Shown: one piece after another, positions 7,763 through 16,851 of the stretch
Numbering within the stretch: position 1 is the first letter of the stretch
How the letters are laid out: every line of letters starts with the position of its first letter
Assembly (NCBI RefSeq): GCF_010450875.1
Contig: NZ_CP048422.1
Location: 1,395,001-1,459,000, forward strand
Length of the DNA: 64,000 bases
Direction: 5' to 3'
Source: Sphingomonas insulae
GTDB taxonomy: Bacteria > Pseudomonadota > Alphaproteobacteria > Sphingomonadales > Sphingomonadaceae
Translations under genes and position numbers: made by a program
Notes under the pieces: model-generated
The model's database searches: none
Told to the model about the DNA's origin: nothing
The model's input: the letters and a program-made list of their open reading frames with translations, nothing else

Positions 7763-10039
7763 TCAGGGGAGGGGGGTGAAGCCCTCGGCCCGCACGCGCC
7801 AGCCGCGCTGCGGAAAGCCGGGGGCGGGGCGATCCGCGCCATCCCAGCCGCCCGCCATCAGCCCGACCGCCATCAGCAACGCACCGTTCGAGGGGAAATA
7901 GGTCTCCGCGGCACGTGCATAGCCGGGGCCGTCGGGGTTTTTCGCCATCGCGACACCGCCGGCACCGCCGGATTTCGGTACCAGCCCCTCGGCATGCGCA
8001 TCGAGGTGGACGCGCGGCGTCATGCCCGTCGGTCCCCATTGGTTGTTGCGGCCGGGCGCGAACAGCCAGTCGACCGCCTTGTCCGGTTGCCCCAGCCGCG
8101 CCGCGGTCATTGCGATCATCGGATAGTCCCAGCCCCAGGTCTGGCGCATGTCCCAGTTTGCCTCGACCGCCTGCAACGTCCGGCCCATCGTCGCCCGGTC
8201 GATCCGCGTGCCGGGGATGAAGCCATAGGCCATCAGGAACGAGGGGTGGTCCCGGTTCCGGCATCCGTCCGGCTCGGCGTGCCGCCGGCAGCGATCCGAC
8301 ATGGCGACGCGCCAGAAATCGGGGACGGACGCCACCGGCAGGTACAATCCATCCCGCTTCGGTGGCGCCGCCAGCCGTGCGATCACCCCGTCCCAGTCCG
8401 CCCGCCGCGGCAATCCGCGCCGTGTCCGCCACTCCTGCGCCACGCCCAGCGCCCAGCGGAAATATTCGAGTTCGAACACCGGATCGCGGGTCGTCAGCGG
8501 ATCGTAATTCTCCTGCGCCGGGATCAGCGGCGGGCCGAGGTGGCAGACCGCGGCGTCGCAGGTCGGCCAGCTCGCCAGCACCTCCGCCGTCGCCTCGACC
8601 AGCGGGGCATATCGGTCGATCGCCGCGTGGTCCCTGCCGGCACGGCGGATCAATTCGGCCAGCAGGATCGGATGCGGCTGCTGCCACATGATGAACGGAG
8701 AGATCAGGCTGGGGCTGTTGCGCCCCCCCGGCCCGACCATCTTCGGCCACCAGGCGCCCTTCACCCGATGGCGCGCCGCCTCCGCACGGGCGGAGGGCAG
8801 GGTGCGCAGGTACCAGCCCATGCTGCGCTCGAGCAACTCGGGATGGCCCCAGGCCGCCTGCCATCCGCTGTGCCAGGGGTGCATTTCAAGATGGAACTTG
8901 CCGAACCAGCTGTTCGAAAACAGCCCCTCCTCCTGCGGCGGCAGCGTCCCCGATCCGTTGATCGCGGACAGATATTGCGACAGCACGACCCGGCGTTCGA
9001 GTTCCGCGGCGCGCGGGTCGCTGCTGCCGGTGAAATCGACCGCCGCGCCGCTCGTCCAGAACCGCCGCCAATGCGCGGCGACCGCAGCCGGCATCGCCGC
9101 GAAGCGCGGCAGGCGTATGGCCGTCGACTGCTGGCTGAAGGCGACAACGGTATGCAGTGTCGCCGCCTTGCCATGCACGGTCAGGCGGCCGTCCGCGGCC
9201 TGTGCGATCCGACCGTCTGACCGCACCGTCGACCAGTAGCGCGTCGCATCCAGCCGCCGCTCGATCCGCCATTCTCCCGGCGCGTGCGCCAACACCCGCG
9301 TCGCCTCGCCCGCACGCGGCGTCCAGTTCGAAGGATCGGGGTTGATCGCCGGTGCCACGCCCGGCCACGCCACCGACACGCCCAGCGCCCCGCGCGCGAC
9401 CAGCGGCGATGTCACCTCCACCGCAACGGCATCCACGCCGGGCAGCACCCGCGTCCGCACCTCGACGGGCTGGCCGTCGTACCGGAAACGGCTGGTCAGC
9501 GTGCCGGTCCACATGTCCAGCGTCTGCCGGGTGTCCGTGATACGCGCGATATCCGCCGGCCTGCCACCGACCGACAGCGCGATGCGGCCCAGCGACACGC
9601 GATGCGGGTTGGCGCGCAGCCAGGTGAATGCCGGATTCGTCTCCGCATCGCTCCACGCGCGCATCCAGGGATAGGGTTGATCGCCGCGGCCGGGCACGGG
9701 GACCATCGTCAGCCCGTCGCGTTCGGTATAGCCCTTGGGATTGGGGAAGCTGTGCCAACCCCATTGCGCCATGGTCAGCAGCGGCGCCAGTTCGGAATAC
9801 AGGGCCGGAAACGTCTGCAACCCGGTGATGTCCGCGGTGAAGCCCAGTTCGCCGTTGCCCAGCATGACTGGCGCATGCGGATCGGCCTTGGCGATGGCGA
9901 TCGCATGCCGTCGTACCAGCGCCTCGCGGTCGATCGGCTCCGCGGTAGCGACCGATACGGCCGCGAGCGGCAGGAGCGCGGCGAACACGATGGACCGCCG
10001 GATCATCGCCGCTTTCGGGCGGGACCGGACCTTACCCAT
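7763..10039 (-). CDS. Secreted six-hairpin (alpha/alpha) glycosidase, substrate unknown
   Basis: The 758-residue product has a signal peptide ending at SVATAEP. The N-terminal beta-sandwich opens with MLGNGELGFTADITGLQTF, as in GH65/GH95-type enzymes. A helical toroid follows with WFGKFHLEMHPWHSGWQAAWG, GAWWPKM and SPFIMWQQPHPILLAE, motifs of the catalytic (alpha/alpha)6 barrel. I cannot assign a CAZy family. Clustered with PL22 and a TonB receptor, it probably acts on pectin oligosaccharides. The ATG at 10039 is chosen because GGAGAGG lies 6 nt upstream. It is the first gene of the unit that continues into PL22, and is divergent from the TonB receptor. Confidence 0.7.
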   Translation of the reverse strand: MGKVRSRPKAAMIRRSIVFAALLPLAAVSVATAEPIDREALVRRHAIAIAKADPHAPVMLGNGELGFTADITGLQTFPALYSELAPLLTMAQWGWHSFPNPKGYTERDGLTMVPVPGRGDQPYPWMRAWSDAETNPAFTWLRANPHRVSLGRIALSVGGRPADIARITDTRQTLDMWTGTLTSRFRYDGQPVEVRTRVLPGVDAVAVEVTSPLVARGALGVSVAWPGVAPAINPDPSNWTPRAGEATRVLAHAPGEWRIERRLDATRYWSTVRSDGRIAQAADGRLTVHGKAATLHTVVAFSQQSTAIRLPRFAAMPAAVAAHWRRFWTSGAAVDFTGSSDPRAAELERRVVLSQYLSAINGSGTLPPQEEGLFSNSWFGKFHLEMHPWHSGWQAAWGHPELLERSMGWYLRTLPSARAEAARHRVKGAWWPKMVGPGGRNSPSLISPFIMWQQPHPILLAELIRRAGRDHAAIDRYAPLVEATAEVLASWPTCDAAVCHLGPPLIPAQENYDPLTTRDPVFELEYFRWALGVAQEWRTRRGLPRRADWDGVIARLAAPPKRDGLYLPVASVPDFWRVAMSDRCRRHAEPDGCRNRDHPSFLMAYGFIPGTRIDRATMGRTLQAVEANWDMRQTWGWDYPMIAMTAARLGQPDKAVDWLFAPGRNNQWGPTGMTPRVHLDAHAEGLVPKSGGAGGVAMAKNPDGPGYARAAETYFPSNGALLMAVGLMAGGWDGADRPAPGFPQRGWRVRAEGFTPLP

Positions 10040-10095
10040 AGCAACCCTCTCCATGACATTGGAGGTAACTTGTCATTCAACTTGGGTCAACGACA

Positions 10096-10139
10096 CTGAT
10101 AGAAAAATTGGGTGTTAGCCACAATTTGTATTGCAACTC
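10096..10139. promoter_or_regulatory. Divergent control region with GntR-type half-sites
   Basis: Bases 10123-10139 read AATTTGTATTGCAACTC, which matches 12 of 17 positions of the perfect palindrome at 14517-14533, with the TTGT and CAACT half-sites kept. On the minus strand TTGTGG and TATCAG (10096-10101) are spaced 17 nt and could be the -35/-10 of the glycosidase-PL22 unit. The element lies between that unit and the TonB receptor, so one site could control both. The link to the GntR regulator at 18190 is inference. Confidence 0.4.
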
Positions 10140-10204
10140 GCCGTCGTCTTGAGGCAATTGCATTGATGACACCGGTAGCAAAAACCGAATGGGGTGAGAG
10201 GATT

Positions 10205-13027
10205 ATGACGATTCGACAGGGTATGCGCGCGTCGTTCAGGGCGACGGTTTCAACATCCGCGCTGCTGATCGCCGGTGCCGTCGCGGCGCAGACGACGACG
10301 CCCCCCGAGGCCGTATCACCGCCGACATCGCAGATCGCGCCGCCGTCCACATCCCCGTCGCAGGAACAGCCGGTCGCCGCCGGCGCCCCGGTCCAGAGTG
10401 ACGGCGTTGCCGAGGGCGATGCCAGTCAGGAAGGGGGTCAGGAGATCATCGTCACCGGTTTCCGGTCGAGCCTGCAAAAGGCGCTGAACGTCAAGAAGAC
10501 CGAAGCCGGCGCGGTGGATGCGATCCTGGCCGAAGACATGGCGGACTTCCCCGACCTCAATCTCGCCGAATCGATTCAGCGTCTGCCCGGCGTGACGATC
10601 GAGCGTGATGCGGGGCAGGGGCGCACGATCAGCGTGCGCGGTCTCAGTGCTGACTTCACCCGCGTCCGCATCAACGGGCTGGAGGCGCAGGCGGCGGTCG
10701 GCGGCAATCGCAGCCGCGGCTTCGACTTTTCGATCTTCGCGTCCGAATTGTTCAACAGCGTCACCGTGCGCAAGACGCAGTCGGCGGAAATCGAGGAAGG
10801 CTCGCTCGGCGCCACCGTCGACCTCCAGACCGGTCGTCCGCTCGATTTCAAGGCGGGATTCGATGCCGCGCTGTCGACGCAGGGGTCGTATAACGATCTG
10901 TCGAAGAAGGTGCTGCCGCGCATCGCCGGTCTGGTCAGCTGGACGAACGACGACCAGACCTGGGGCGGCCTGATCTCGCTGGCCTATTCCGAACGGAAAC
11001 CGACCTCGGAAAGCTTCAACACCACCCGCTGGCAGGCCGGCAGTTCCGCGCAGGCCTATGGCACCAATGCGAACTTCGCCGGCTGCACGATCTGCGCCAC
11101 ACCCGCCCAGCGCGCCGAAGTGCTCAACGCCTTCTATCCGCGCATTCCGCGCTACACGTTCGGCCAGTTTTCCGAAGATCGCATGGGCATCACCGCCTCG
11201 TTGCAGTGGAAGCCGAGCGATCGCACCGAAGTGTCGATCGACGCGCTGCATTCCCGCTTCAACCAGGAATTCGAAAGCCCCAACATCGAGGCGATCTCGT
11301 TCAGCCGCTCGACGGCGACCGGCGTGCGCGAAACGATCGTGCGGGATTACGAGATCGATCGCGAAAAGAACGTCATTTCCTATGGCGTGTTCGATCGTGT
11401 CGACGTCCGTTCGGAAAACGGCTTCGACCGCAACGAGAGCCGCTTCACGCAGGTCTCGCTGAACGCACGGCACCAGTTCAGCGACAAGTTTCGCGGCCAG
11501 CTGAAGCTCGGCAAGTCGAAGGCGGAGGCGCTGACGCCGACGTCGATCTCGTACCAGTTCGACGTCAACAACGTGAACGGCTACACCTATGATTTCCGCA
11601 ACAACGATCGCTTGCCGCTGATCAAATACGGGTTCGACGTCACCGATCCGTCGAAATTCACCCTGACCGAAGTGCGCGCCAGCGAAGGCGGGGCCATCTA
11701 CGATCTCGAGTCCGCAGCGGCGGCCGTCGCCTACAAGTTCGACGACGTGTTCGAGCTGAAGCTCGGCGGCGAGCGGCGCGGCTATGGCTTCAACAGCTTC
11801 GGGCGCCAGCGCAACCGCGTGCTCAGTGCCGCCGAGCAGATCGTCAGCGTCGGCAACATCGGCAAGCTCGCCAGTCTCGATGGCAAGCTAGCGATCCCGA
11901 ACGGCGCCGACCTCAGCTACATCACGCCGGACATCTGGAAGACGACCGAGGCTATCGGGCTGTACAAGAACTTCCCGCTGGTCCCGACCTACAACGGCTT
12001 TCGTGAAGTGTCGGAGACGGATACCGGCGCCTACGCACAGCTAGACTTCGCGCAGCCGTTCGGCGGCACGACGCTGCGCGGCAACGTCGGCCTGCGCTAT
12101 GCGCGAACCGAAACGGCGTCTTCGGGCTTCCTCAACACGACCTATGTGACCGTCGACAACAAATACGAGGATTGGCTGCCGTCGGCGAACCTGGCGCTGG
12201 ATGCGACCGACCGGCTGGTGTTCCGCTTCGGCGTCGCCAAGGTGATGTCGCGCCCGACGCTCAGCAACCTGACGCCGGGCGGCTCGCTCAACACCTCGGG
12301 CCAGACGATCTCCTACGGCAACCCGCTGCTCGAACCGTTCCGCGCGAAGAACGTCGACCTGGCCGCCGAATGGTATTTCGCACCGGAATCGCTGCTCGCC
12401 GTCGCGGTATTCTACAAGAAGATCGATTCGTTCATCGCCAGCGACATTTCGTTCCTGCCCTATCGCGAACTGGGCCTGCCGGACTCGCTGCTCGTCGGCA
12501 CGCCGTCGTCGCCGGACCAGATCTTCCAGGTGACGCGCAACATCAACGGCACCGGCGGCACGCTGAAGGGTGTCGAGTTCCAATATCAACAACCGTTCAA
12601 ATTTCTGCCCGCTCCGTTCGATAACCTCGGCTTCATCGGAAACTACACCTACGTCGACAGCCGCGTAAATTACCGAACCGTGGCAGACCCGCTGTATAAC
12701 CGATTGACCGGCCAGTCTAAAAACCTGTTCAATGCGACACTGTATTATGAGGTGAAGGGGTTCAGCGCCCGCGTTTCGGCCGCCTATCGCGACGCATATC
12801 TGGTGTCGTTCCCCGGCGGCAATGGCAACACCGAAGAGGGGATCAAGGGCGCGACGAACATCGATGCCGCGATCCGCTACGACCTCACGCCAAAATTCAG
12901 CCTGACGCTGGAGGGCGTGAACCTGACCGATACCTATTCCGACAGGTATGCCGACGTGACGGACCGCGTGTCCAACTATCGTCACTTCGGCCGCGAAATC
13001 CTGTTCGGTCTGCGTTGGCGCTACTGA
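10205..13027 (+). CDS. TonB-dependent receptor, pectin oligosaccharide uptake
   Basis: The 940-residue outer-membrane protein has a signal peptide ending near AVAAQ and a proline/threonine-rich linker. A TonB box follows (EIIVTGFRSSLQKAL), then a plug (AILAEDMADFPDLNLAESIQ with RLPGVTIERD, and RTISVRGLSADFTRVRING), then a 22-strand barrel ending in ILFGLRWRY with the terminal aromatic residue. This is the TonB receptor type that dominates Sphingomonas carbohydrate loci. Flanking PL22, GH28 and GH105 genes point to oligogalacturonides as cargo. The ATG at 10205 follows GAGAGGATT; the frame upstream is open but not protein-like. A strong terminator follows the stop. Confidence 0.9.
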   Translation: MTIRQGMRASFRATVSTSALLIAGAVAAQTTTPPEAVSPPTSQIAPPSTSPSQEQPVAAGAPVQSDGVAEGDASQEGGQEIIVTGFRSSLQKALNVKKTEAGAVDAILAEDMADFPDLNLAESIQRLPGVTIERDAGQGRTISVRGLSADFTRVRINGLEAQAAVGGNRSRGFDFSIFASELFNSVTVRKTQSAEIEEGSLGATVDLQTGRPLDFKAGFDAALSTQGSYNDLSKKVLPRIAGLVSWTNDDQTWGGLISLAYSERKPTSESFNTTRWQAGSSAQAYGTNANFAGCTICATPAQRAEVLNAFYPRIPRYTFGQFSEDRMGITASLQWKPSDRTEVSIDALHSRFNQEFESPNIEAISFSRSTATGVRETIVRDYEIDREKNVISYGVFDRVDVRSENGFDRNESRFTQVSLNARHQFSDKFRGQLKLGKSKAEALTPTSISYQFDVNNVNGYTYDFRNNDRLPLIKYGFDVTDPSKFTLTEVRASEGGAIYDLESAAAAVAYKFDDVFELKLGGERRGYGFNSFGRQRNRVLSAAEQIVSVGNIGKLASLDGKLAIPNGADLSYITPDIWKTTEAIGLYKNFPLVPTYNGFREVSETDTGAYAQLDFAQPFGGTTLRGNVGLRYARTETASSGFLNTTYVTVDNKYEDWLPSANLALDATDRLVFRFGVAKVMSRPTLSNLTPGGSLNTSGQTISYGNPLLEPFRAKNVDLAAEWYFAPESLLAVAVFYKKIDSFIASDISFLPYRELGLPDSLLVGTPSSPDQIFQVTRNINGTGGTLKGVEFQYQQPFKFLPAPFDNLGFIGNYTYVDSRVNYRTVADPLYNRLTGQSKNLFNATLYYEVKGFSARVSAAYRDAYLVSFPGGNGNTEEGIKGATNIDAAIRYDLTPKFSLTLEGVNLTDTYSDRYADVTDRVSNYRHFGREILFGLRWRY

Positions 13028-13050
13028 CCTCCCCCGGTCGGCGTCGGTCT

Positions 13051-13084
13051 GGTGCGGAGCGTGGATCACGCTCCGCACCTTTTT
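13051..13084. terminator. Bidirectional rho-independent terminator
   Basis: The arms GGTGCGGAGCGTG (13051-13063) and CACGCTCCGCACC (13067-13079) are perfectly complementary over 13 bp with a GAT loop, followed by TTTTT at 13080-13084. It ends the TonB receptor transcript at 24 nt past its stop. It lies in front of the convergent GH28 gene and could also serve that strand weakly. Confidence 0.9.
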
Positions 13085-13098
13085 CCTCACCCTTTACC

Positions 13099-14478
13099 TC
13101 ACAGGCCGGTGACGCCTGTGGATCGCAGCAATGCGGGCGGCGTCCCGTCGAGCGTATCGATCGTGCAATCCTCGAACCGCCAGTTCCGCGCATCGGCGAT
13201 CTCGCCGCCCTCGCGCACGTCAAGGCGCAGCTTGCGGAACGTGAAGCTGTCCAGGGGCGCATCGGGATAGGCCGCGGCCTGAAAGGCGATCTTGCCGCCG
13301 ACCGCACGGACGTTGTCGATCGATACCCCGCTGATGTGCGGCAGGCCCTTGTCGCGCGGGACCGGCGTGGCGAGTGCGCGATAATGCGGCGGCACCGTCG
13401 CCAGCCCGGCGGGAATCTTGGCGTAGCTGTAGTTGGGGTACCAGTTGAGATTGACCTGAAACAGCGTCGCGACATCCTGCATCACAACGTCGGCGATGCG
13501 GATATCGCGGATGGTGCCACCGCGCGTCGAGCCCGACTTGAAGAAGATGCCGATGGGCACCGGGTGCATTATCGTCAGGCCGGCGATATCGATGTTGCGA
13601 AACCCGCCGGACGTTTCGCTGCCGAAGGTCATGCCGGCGAGTGCATCGCGCACGACGCAGTCACGGATCGTCACGTCGCGGCAGGGGCGGGCGACGCGCA
13701 GGCCATCCCAGTCGCGCCCGGCCTTGATGCAGAGCGCATCGTCGTTGACCGAAATATCGCATCGTTCCACCCGCACCCGTTCAGAGGAATCGATGTCGAC
13801 GCCATCGGTAGAGGGGCCGCGGCCGCCGATGTTGTTTCGGATCGTCAGGTCGGCGACGGTGACATCGCGCGAATAGCAGACGTGGACGGTCCAGAATCCC
13901 GATCGCGTCAGCATCAGTCCATCGACGCGGACGCGATCGCAGTCGAACACCTGGATCAGGCGCGGCCGGCGGCAGTCGTAGTCGGCCGCCCAGCGCAATC
14001 CCCTGGGATCGTAGGCCCGTCGCATCCGCCAGTAGGAATCCCAGAAGACCTTGCCATCACCGTCGATGATGCCTTCGCCGGTCACCCGCGCATCGCGCAC
14101 GCGATACAGGTTCACCAGCGCGGCCGGCCACGGCATCTCGATCCCCGCGACGCGGGTCGGCATCATCGGGTAGGCGGCGATGTCGCCGACCCCGCGCAAC
14201 GTCGCGCCGCGCGCCACGTCGAGCGTCACGCCCGATGCGACGAACAGCGCGCCGGATCGATAGACGCCGGGACGCAGCCGCACGGTACCGCCGCCGGCGC
14301 GTGCCGCCGCATCGATCGCCGCCTGGATCGCGCGCGTCTCGATCGCATCGCCATCGCCCACCGCGCCATGATCAGCGGGATCGATCACCCGCGCGGCGGC
14401 AAGGAGGCGGGCCGGCAGCAAGGGCAGGGCGAGGCCTGCCGCGACGAGCGTCCGTCGGGTGAATTCGGGTCGCGGCAT
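13099..14478 (-). CDS. GH28 pectinase (exo-polygalacturonase or rhamnogalacturonan type)
   Basis: The 459-residue product has a Tat-like leader (EFTRRTLVAAGLALPLLPARLLA) and a right-handed beta-helix. GH28 catalytic motifs are present: STDGVDIDSS (NTD region), VNDDALCIKAG (the Asp pair) and FGSETSGG, followed by FKSGSTRGG. It hydrolyses alpha-1,4-galacturonic linkages or the galacturonate-rhamnose linkage of pectin; exo action is more likely given the FGSE form. The second ATG (14478) has GAGAGG 7 nt upstream and is preferred to that at 14484. It is transcribed divergently from the GH105-DUF4861 gene across a perfect palindrome. Confidence 0.88.
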   Translation of the reverse strand: MPRPEFTRRTLVAAGLALPLLPARLLAAARVIDPADHGAVGDGDAIETRAIQAAIDAAARAGGGTVRLRPGVYRSGALFVASGVTLDVARGATLRGVGDIAAYPMMPTRVAGIEMPWPAALVNLYRVRDARVTGEGIIDGDGKVFWDSYWRMRRAYDPRGLRWAADYDCRRPRLIQVFDCDRVRVDGLMLTRSGFWTVHVCYSRDVTVADLTIRNNIGGRGPSTDGVDIDSSERVRVERCDISVNDDALCIKAGRDWDGLRVARPCRDVTIRDCVVRDALAGMTFGSETSGGFRNIDIAGLTIMHPVPIGIFFKSGSTRGGTIRDIRIADVVMQDVATLFQVNLNWYPNYSYAKIPAGLATVPPHYRALATPVPRDKGLPHISGVSIDNVRAVGGKIAFQAAAYPDAPLDSFTFRKLRLDVREGGEIADARNWRFEDCTIDTLDGTPPALLRSTGVTGL

Positions 14479-14516
14479 CGGCATTCCTCTCGGGATCAGG
14501 ATCGGGTTCCTGTCCC

Positions 14517-14533
14517 AAGTTGTTGCACAACTT
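14517..14533. promoter_or_regulatory. Perfect 17-bp palindrome, candidate GntR operator
   Basis: AAGTTGT-TGC-ACAACTT is a perfect 7-bp inverted repeat with a 3-bp spacer, the geometry of FadR-subfamily GntR operators (TTGT-N3-ACAA core). It lies in the 110-bp region between divergent GH28 and GH105-DUF4861 genes. It overlaps a possible -35 (TTGCAC, 14524-14529) spaced 17 nt from TAGAGA, so binding would repress the rightward transcript. The GntR gene at 18190 is the last gene of that transcript. Confidence 0.6.
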
Positions 14534-14588
14534 TACCAGCTGGCCTAGAGACGGAAGCGCGAAAACGATCATGAGGAGGGGGGAATCG

Positions 14589-16832
14589 ATGCGATCGATC
14601 AAGCGGTTGACGATGGCCGCGGCGGGCGCGGCGACCGTGGCGTTCGCGCTGCCCGCCGGCGTGGCGGCGCAGGGTGCGCCGACGTTCGGCATGGAACCGG
14701 CATGGCAGGTCGTGCCCGCCCGGCCCAATCTCGTCTTCGCGCCGGATCGTATTCCCGATCGAGCCGCGGTGCTGCGCGCGGCGGATTACGTCGCTGCGGC
14801 GCAGATCGCCGACATGGCGCGCCATCCGCTGCCGCTGTCGACGGGCGGGGCGCTGGATTCCGCCGCCTCCAACTGGGTCGCCGCGACCTTCTACGTCGGT
14901 GCCGCACGCCTGGCGCGCGTGTCTTCGCAGCCCGAAACCCTGCGCTTCCTCACGGCGACCGCCGAACATTACAATTACGCGATGCGCGGCGCGCGGTCGG
15001 GCAAGACGATGCTGAACGCCGACGATATCGCGATCGGCGACCTGTATCAGGAACTGTATGCACGGCGGCGGCAGGACGGGGTGCTGATGCCGCTCCAGCA
15101 ACGGCTCGACTATTCGATCCCCCACCTGATGCGGACCGAAGAGACGCCGGCGCTGGTGTGGTGGTGGTGCGATGCCCTCTTCATGGCGCCACCGGTGATG
15201 GCACGGATGTCGGCGATCACCGGCGATCCCAAATATCTGATCGCGATGGACAGGGAATGGCGGCGGACCGCCGGGCTGCTCTGGGACAAGCAGCAGCGCC
15301 TGTTCTTCCGCGACGCACGGTTCCTCGACCGGACGTCCGCCAATGGTGCGCCGGTGTTCTGGTCGCGCGGCAACGGCTGGGTGCTCGCCGGACTCGCCCG
15401 CACGATCGAGGCGATGCCGGCCGACTTCGCCGGTCGCAATTATTATCTCGACCTGTTCCGCCAGCTCGCCGCGCGCACGGCCGAATTGCAGGGCCGGGAC
15501 GGGCTGTGGCGCGCCAGCCTGCTCGACCCGGCGGCATTCCCGGAACCGGAGACGTCGGGGTCGGGCCTGCTGCTCTACGGTATCGCGTGGGGCGTCAACC
15601 ACGGCCTGTTGCCGCGGAATCGCTACGTCCCCGCGGTGACGCGTGGCTGGGCGGCGCTCAACCGGCATGTGTTGCCGTCGGGATTGCTCGGTGCGGTGCA
15701 GAAGACGGGCGACCAGCCGGTCGCGACCGCCGCCACCGATGTCGGCCTGTATGGTACGGGCGCCTATCTGCTGACGGCGATGGAGGTCGCCGACCTCGCC
15801 AGGGGCGCCGCGGCCTTGCCCGTCCCCCAGCCGCAGGCGGACAGTGAACAGGTCATCGCCAGCACCACGCCGCAACCGCCGGCGCCGCGGACCGTCACCG
15901 GCGACGCGGAGCGCGCCCGGCGCGCGGCGGAAATGACGGCCACGGCGGCGCTCGCCTACGACCCCGCCGTCCTCGGCCGTCCCGCGACGATCGAACCGTT
16001 GACGCCCCCTACCGGCGATGCCGCCCGTCCGCGCGCGATCGTCCATTATGCGCCGGAACGGCTCGACGATATCCTGTGGGAAAACGACAAGGTCGCGTTG
16101 CGCATCTACGGTCCCGCGCTGGAAGCCAAGGAGCCGCCGTCCGGCTCGGGCATCGACGTGTGGGGCAAGCGCGTGCGCTGGCCGTTCATGCAGCGCCAGT
16201 TGCGGTTTCCCAACTATCACGTCGACCGCGGCGAGGGCCTCGACTTCTACGACGTGGGCGGCAGCCGTGGGGCAGGGGCGCTCGGCATATGGTACGGCAA
16301 CAAGCTGTGGACGTCGCGCAACTGGGCGACGCACCGCGTGCTCGACACCGGCGGCAAGGTCGCGCGGTTCGAGGTGACGTACAAGCCGTGGCCGGTCGAC
16401 GTCGTCCGCCGCGTCTGGGAAACGCGCAGTTTCGCGCTGCCCATGGGATCGCATTTCACCCGCATGGTCTCGACGCTCGGTTCCGACGATAGCAAGCAAC
16501 CGCTGGTCGTCGGCATCGGTATCGGCAAGCGCAAGACCGCCGCCGGCACGGGCCGCGTCGTCCGCGATCAGGCGAACGGTCGCCTGACCTTCCACGAACC
16601 CGCCGATCCCGGCCATGGCGCGGTTTCGATCACCGTCGCCGCCGATCCGGCCACGGTCGTCGGCTTCGCGCAGGATGCGGACAATTACCTGATGCTGGTC
16701 AGGGTCCAGCCCGGCACGCCCTTCGCATATTACACCGGCTACGGTTGGGATCGCGGGCTGGACGTGCGCAGCGCCGCGGACTGGGACGCGCTGGTCGCGG
16801 GAACCCGGTTCGATTTCGATGCCGGTCGTTAA
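14589..16832 (+). CDS. Fusion of GH105 unsaturated glycuronyl hydrolase and DUF4861
   Basis: The 747-residue product has a signal peptide (to about GVAAQ, residue 28). Residues ~40-400 are a GH105 (alpha/alpha)6 barrel with LNADDIAIGDLYQELYARR, WWWCDALFMAPPVMARM and FWSRGNGWVLAGLARTIEAMP. Residues ~470-745 form a DUF4861 beta-sandwich (YAPERLDDILWENDKVALRIYG, GIDVWGKRVRWPFM, FYTGYGWD-like end). GH105 removes the unsaturated uronate left by pectin lyases; DUF4861 often sits as a separate gene in such loci. Length is about twice that of a lone GH105. AGGAGGGG precedes the ATG at 14589. It is first in an operon with PL10 and GntR. Confidence 0.88.
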   Translation: MRSIKRLTMAAAGAATVAFALPAGVAAQGAPTFGMEPAWQVVPARPNLVFAPDRIPDRAAVLRAADYVAAAQIADMARHPLPLSTGGALDSAASNWVAATFYVGAARLARVSSQPETLRFLTATAEHYNYAMRGARSGKTMLNADDIAIGDLYQELYARRRQDGVLMPLQQRLDYSIPHLMRTEETPALVWWWCDALFMAPPVMARMSAITGDPKYLIAMDREWRRTAGLLWDKQQRLFFRDARFLDRTSANGAPVFWSRGNGWVLAGLARTIEAMPADFAGRNYYLDLFRQLAARTAELQGRDGLWRASLLDPAAFPEPETSGSGLLLYGIAWGVNHGLLPRNRYVPAVTRGWAALNRHVLPSGLLGAVQKTGDQPVATAATDVGLYGTGAYLLTAMEVADLARGAAALPVPQPQADSEQVIASTTPQPPAPRTVTGDAERARRAAEMTATAALAYDPAVLGRPATIEPLTPPTGDAARPRAIVHYAPERLDDILWENDKVALRIYGPALEAKEPPSGSGIDVWGKRVRWPFMQRQLRFPNYHVDRGEGLDFYDVGGSRGAGALGIWYGNKLWTSRNWATHRVLDTGGKVARFEVTYKPWPVDVVRRVWETRSFALPMGSHFTRMVSTLGSDDSKQPLVVGIGIGKRKTAAGTGRVVRDQANGRLTFHEPADPGHGAVSITVAADPATVVGFAQDADNYLMLVRVQPGTPFAYYTGYGWDRGLDVRSAADWDALVAGTRFDFDAGR

Positions 16833-16851
16833 GAACAACAGGAGAGAGAGC

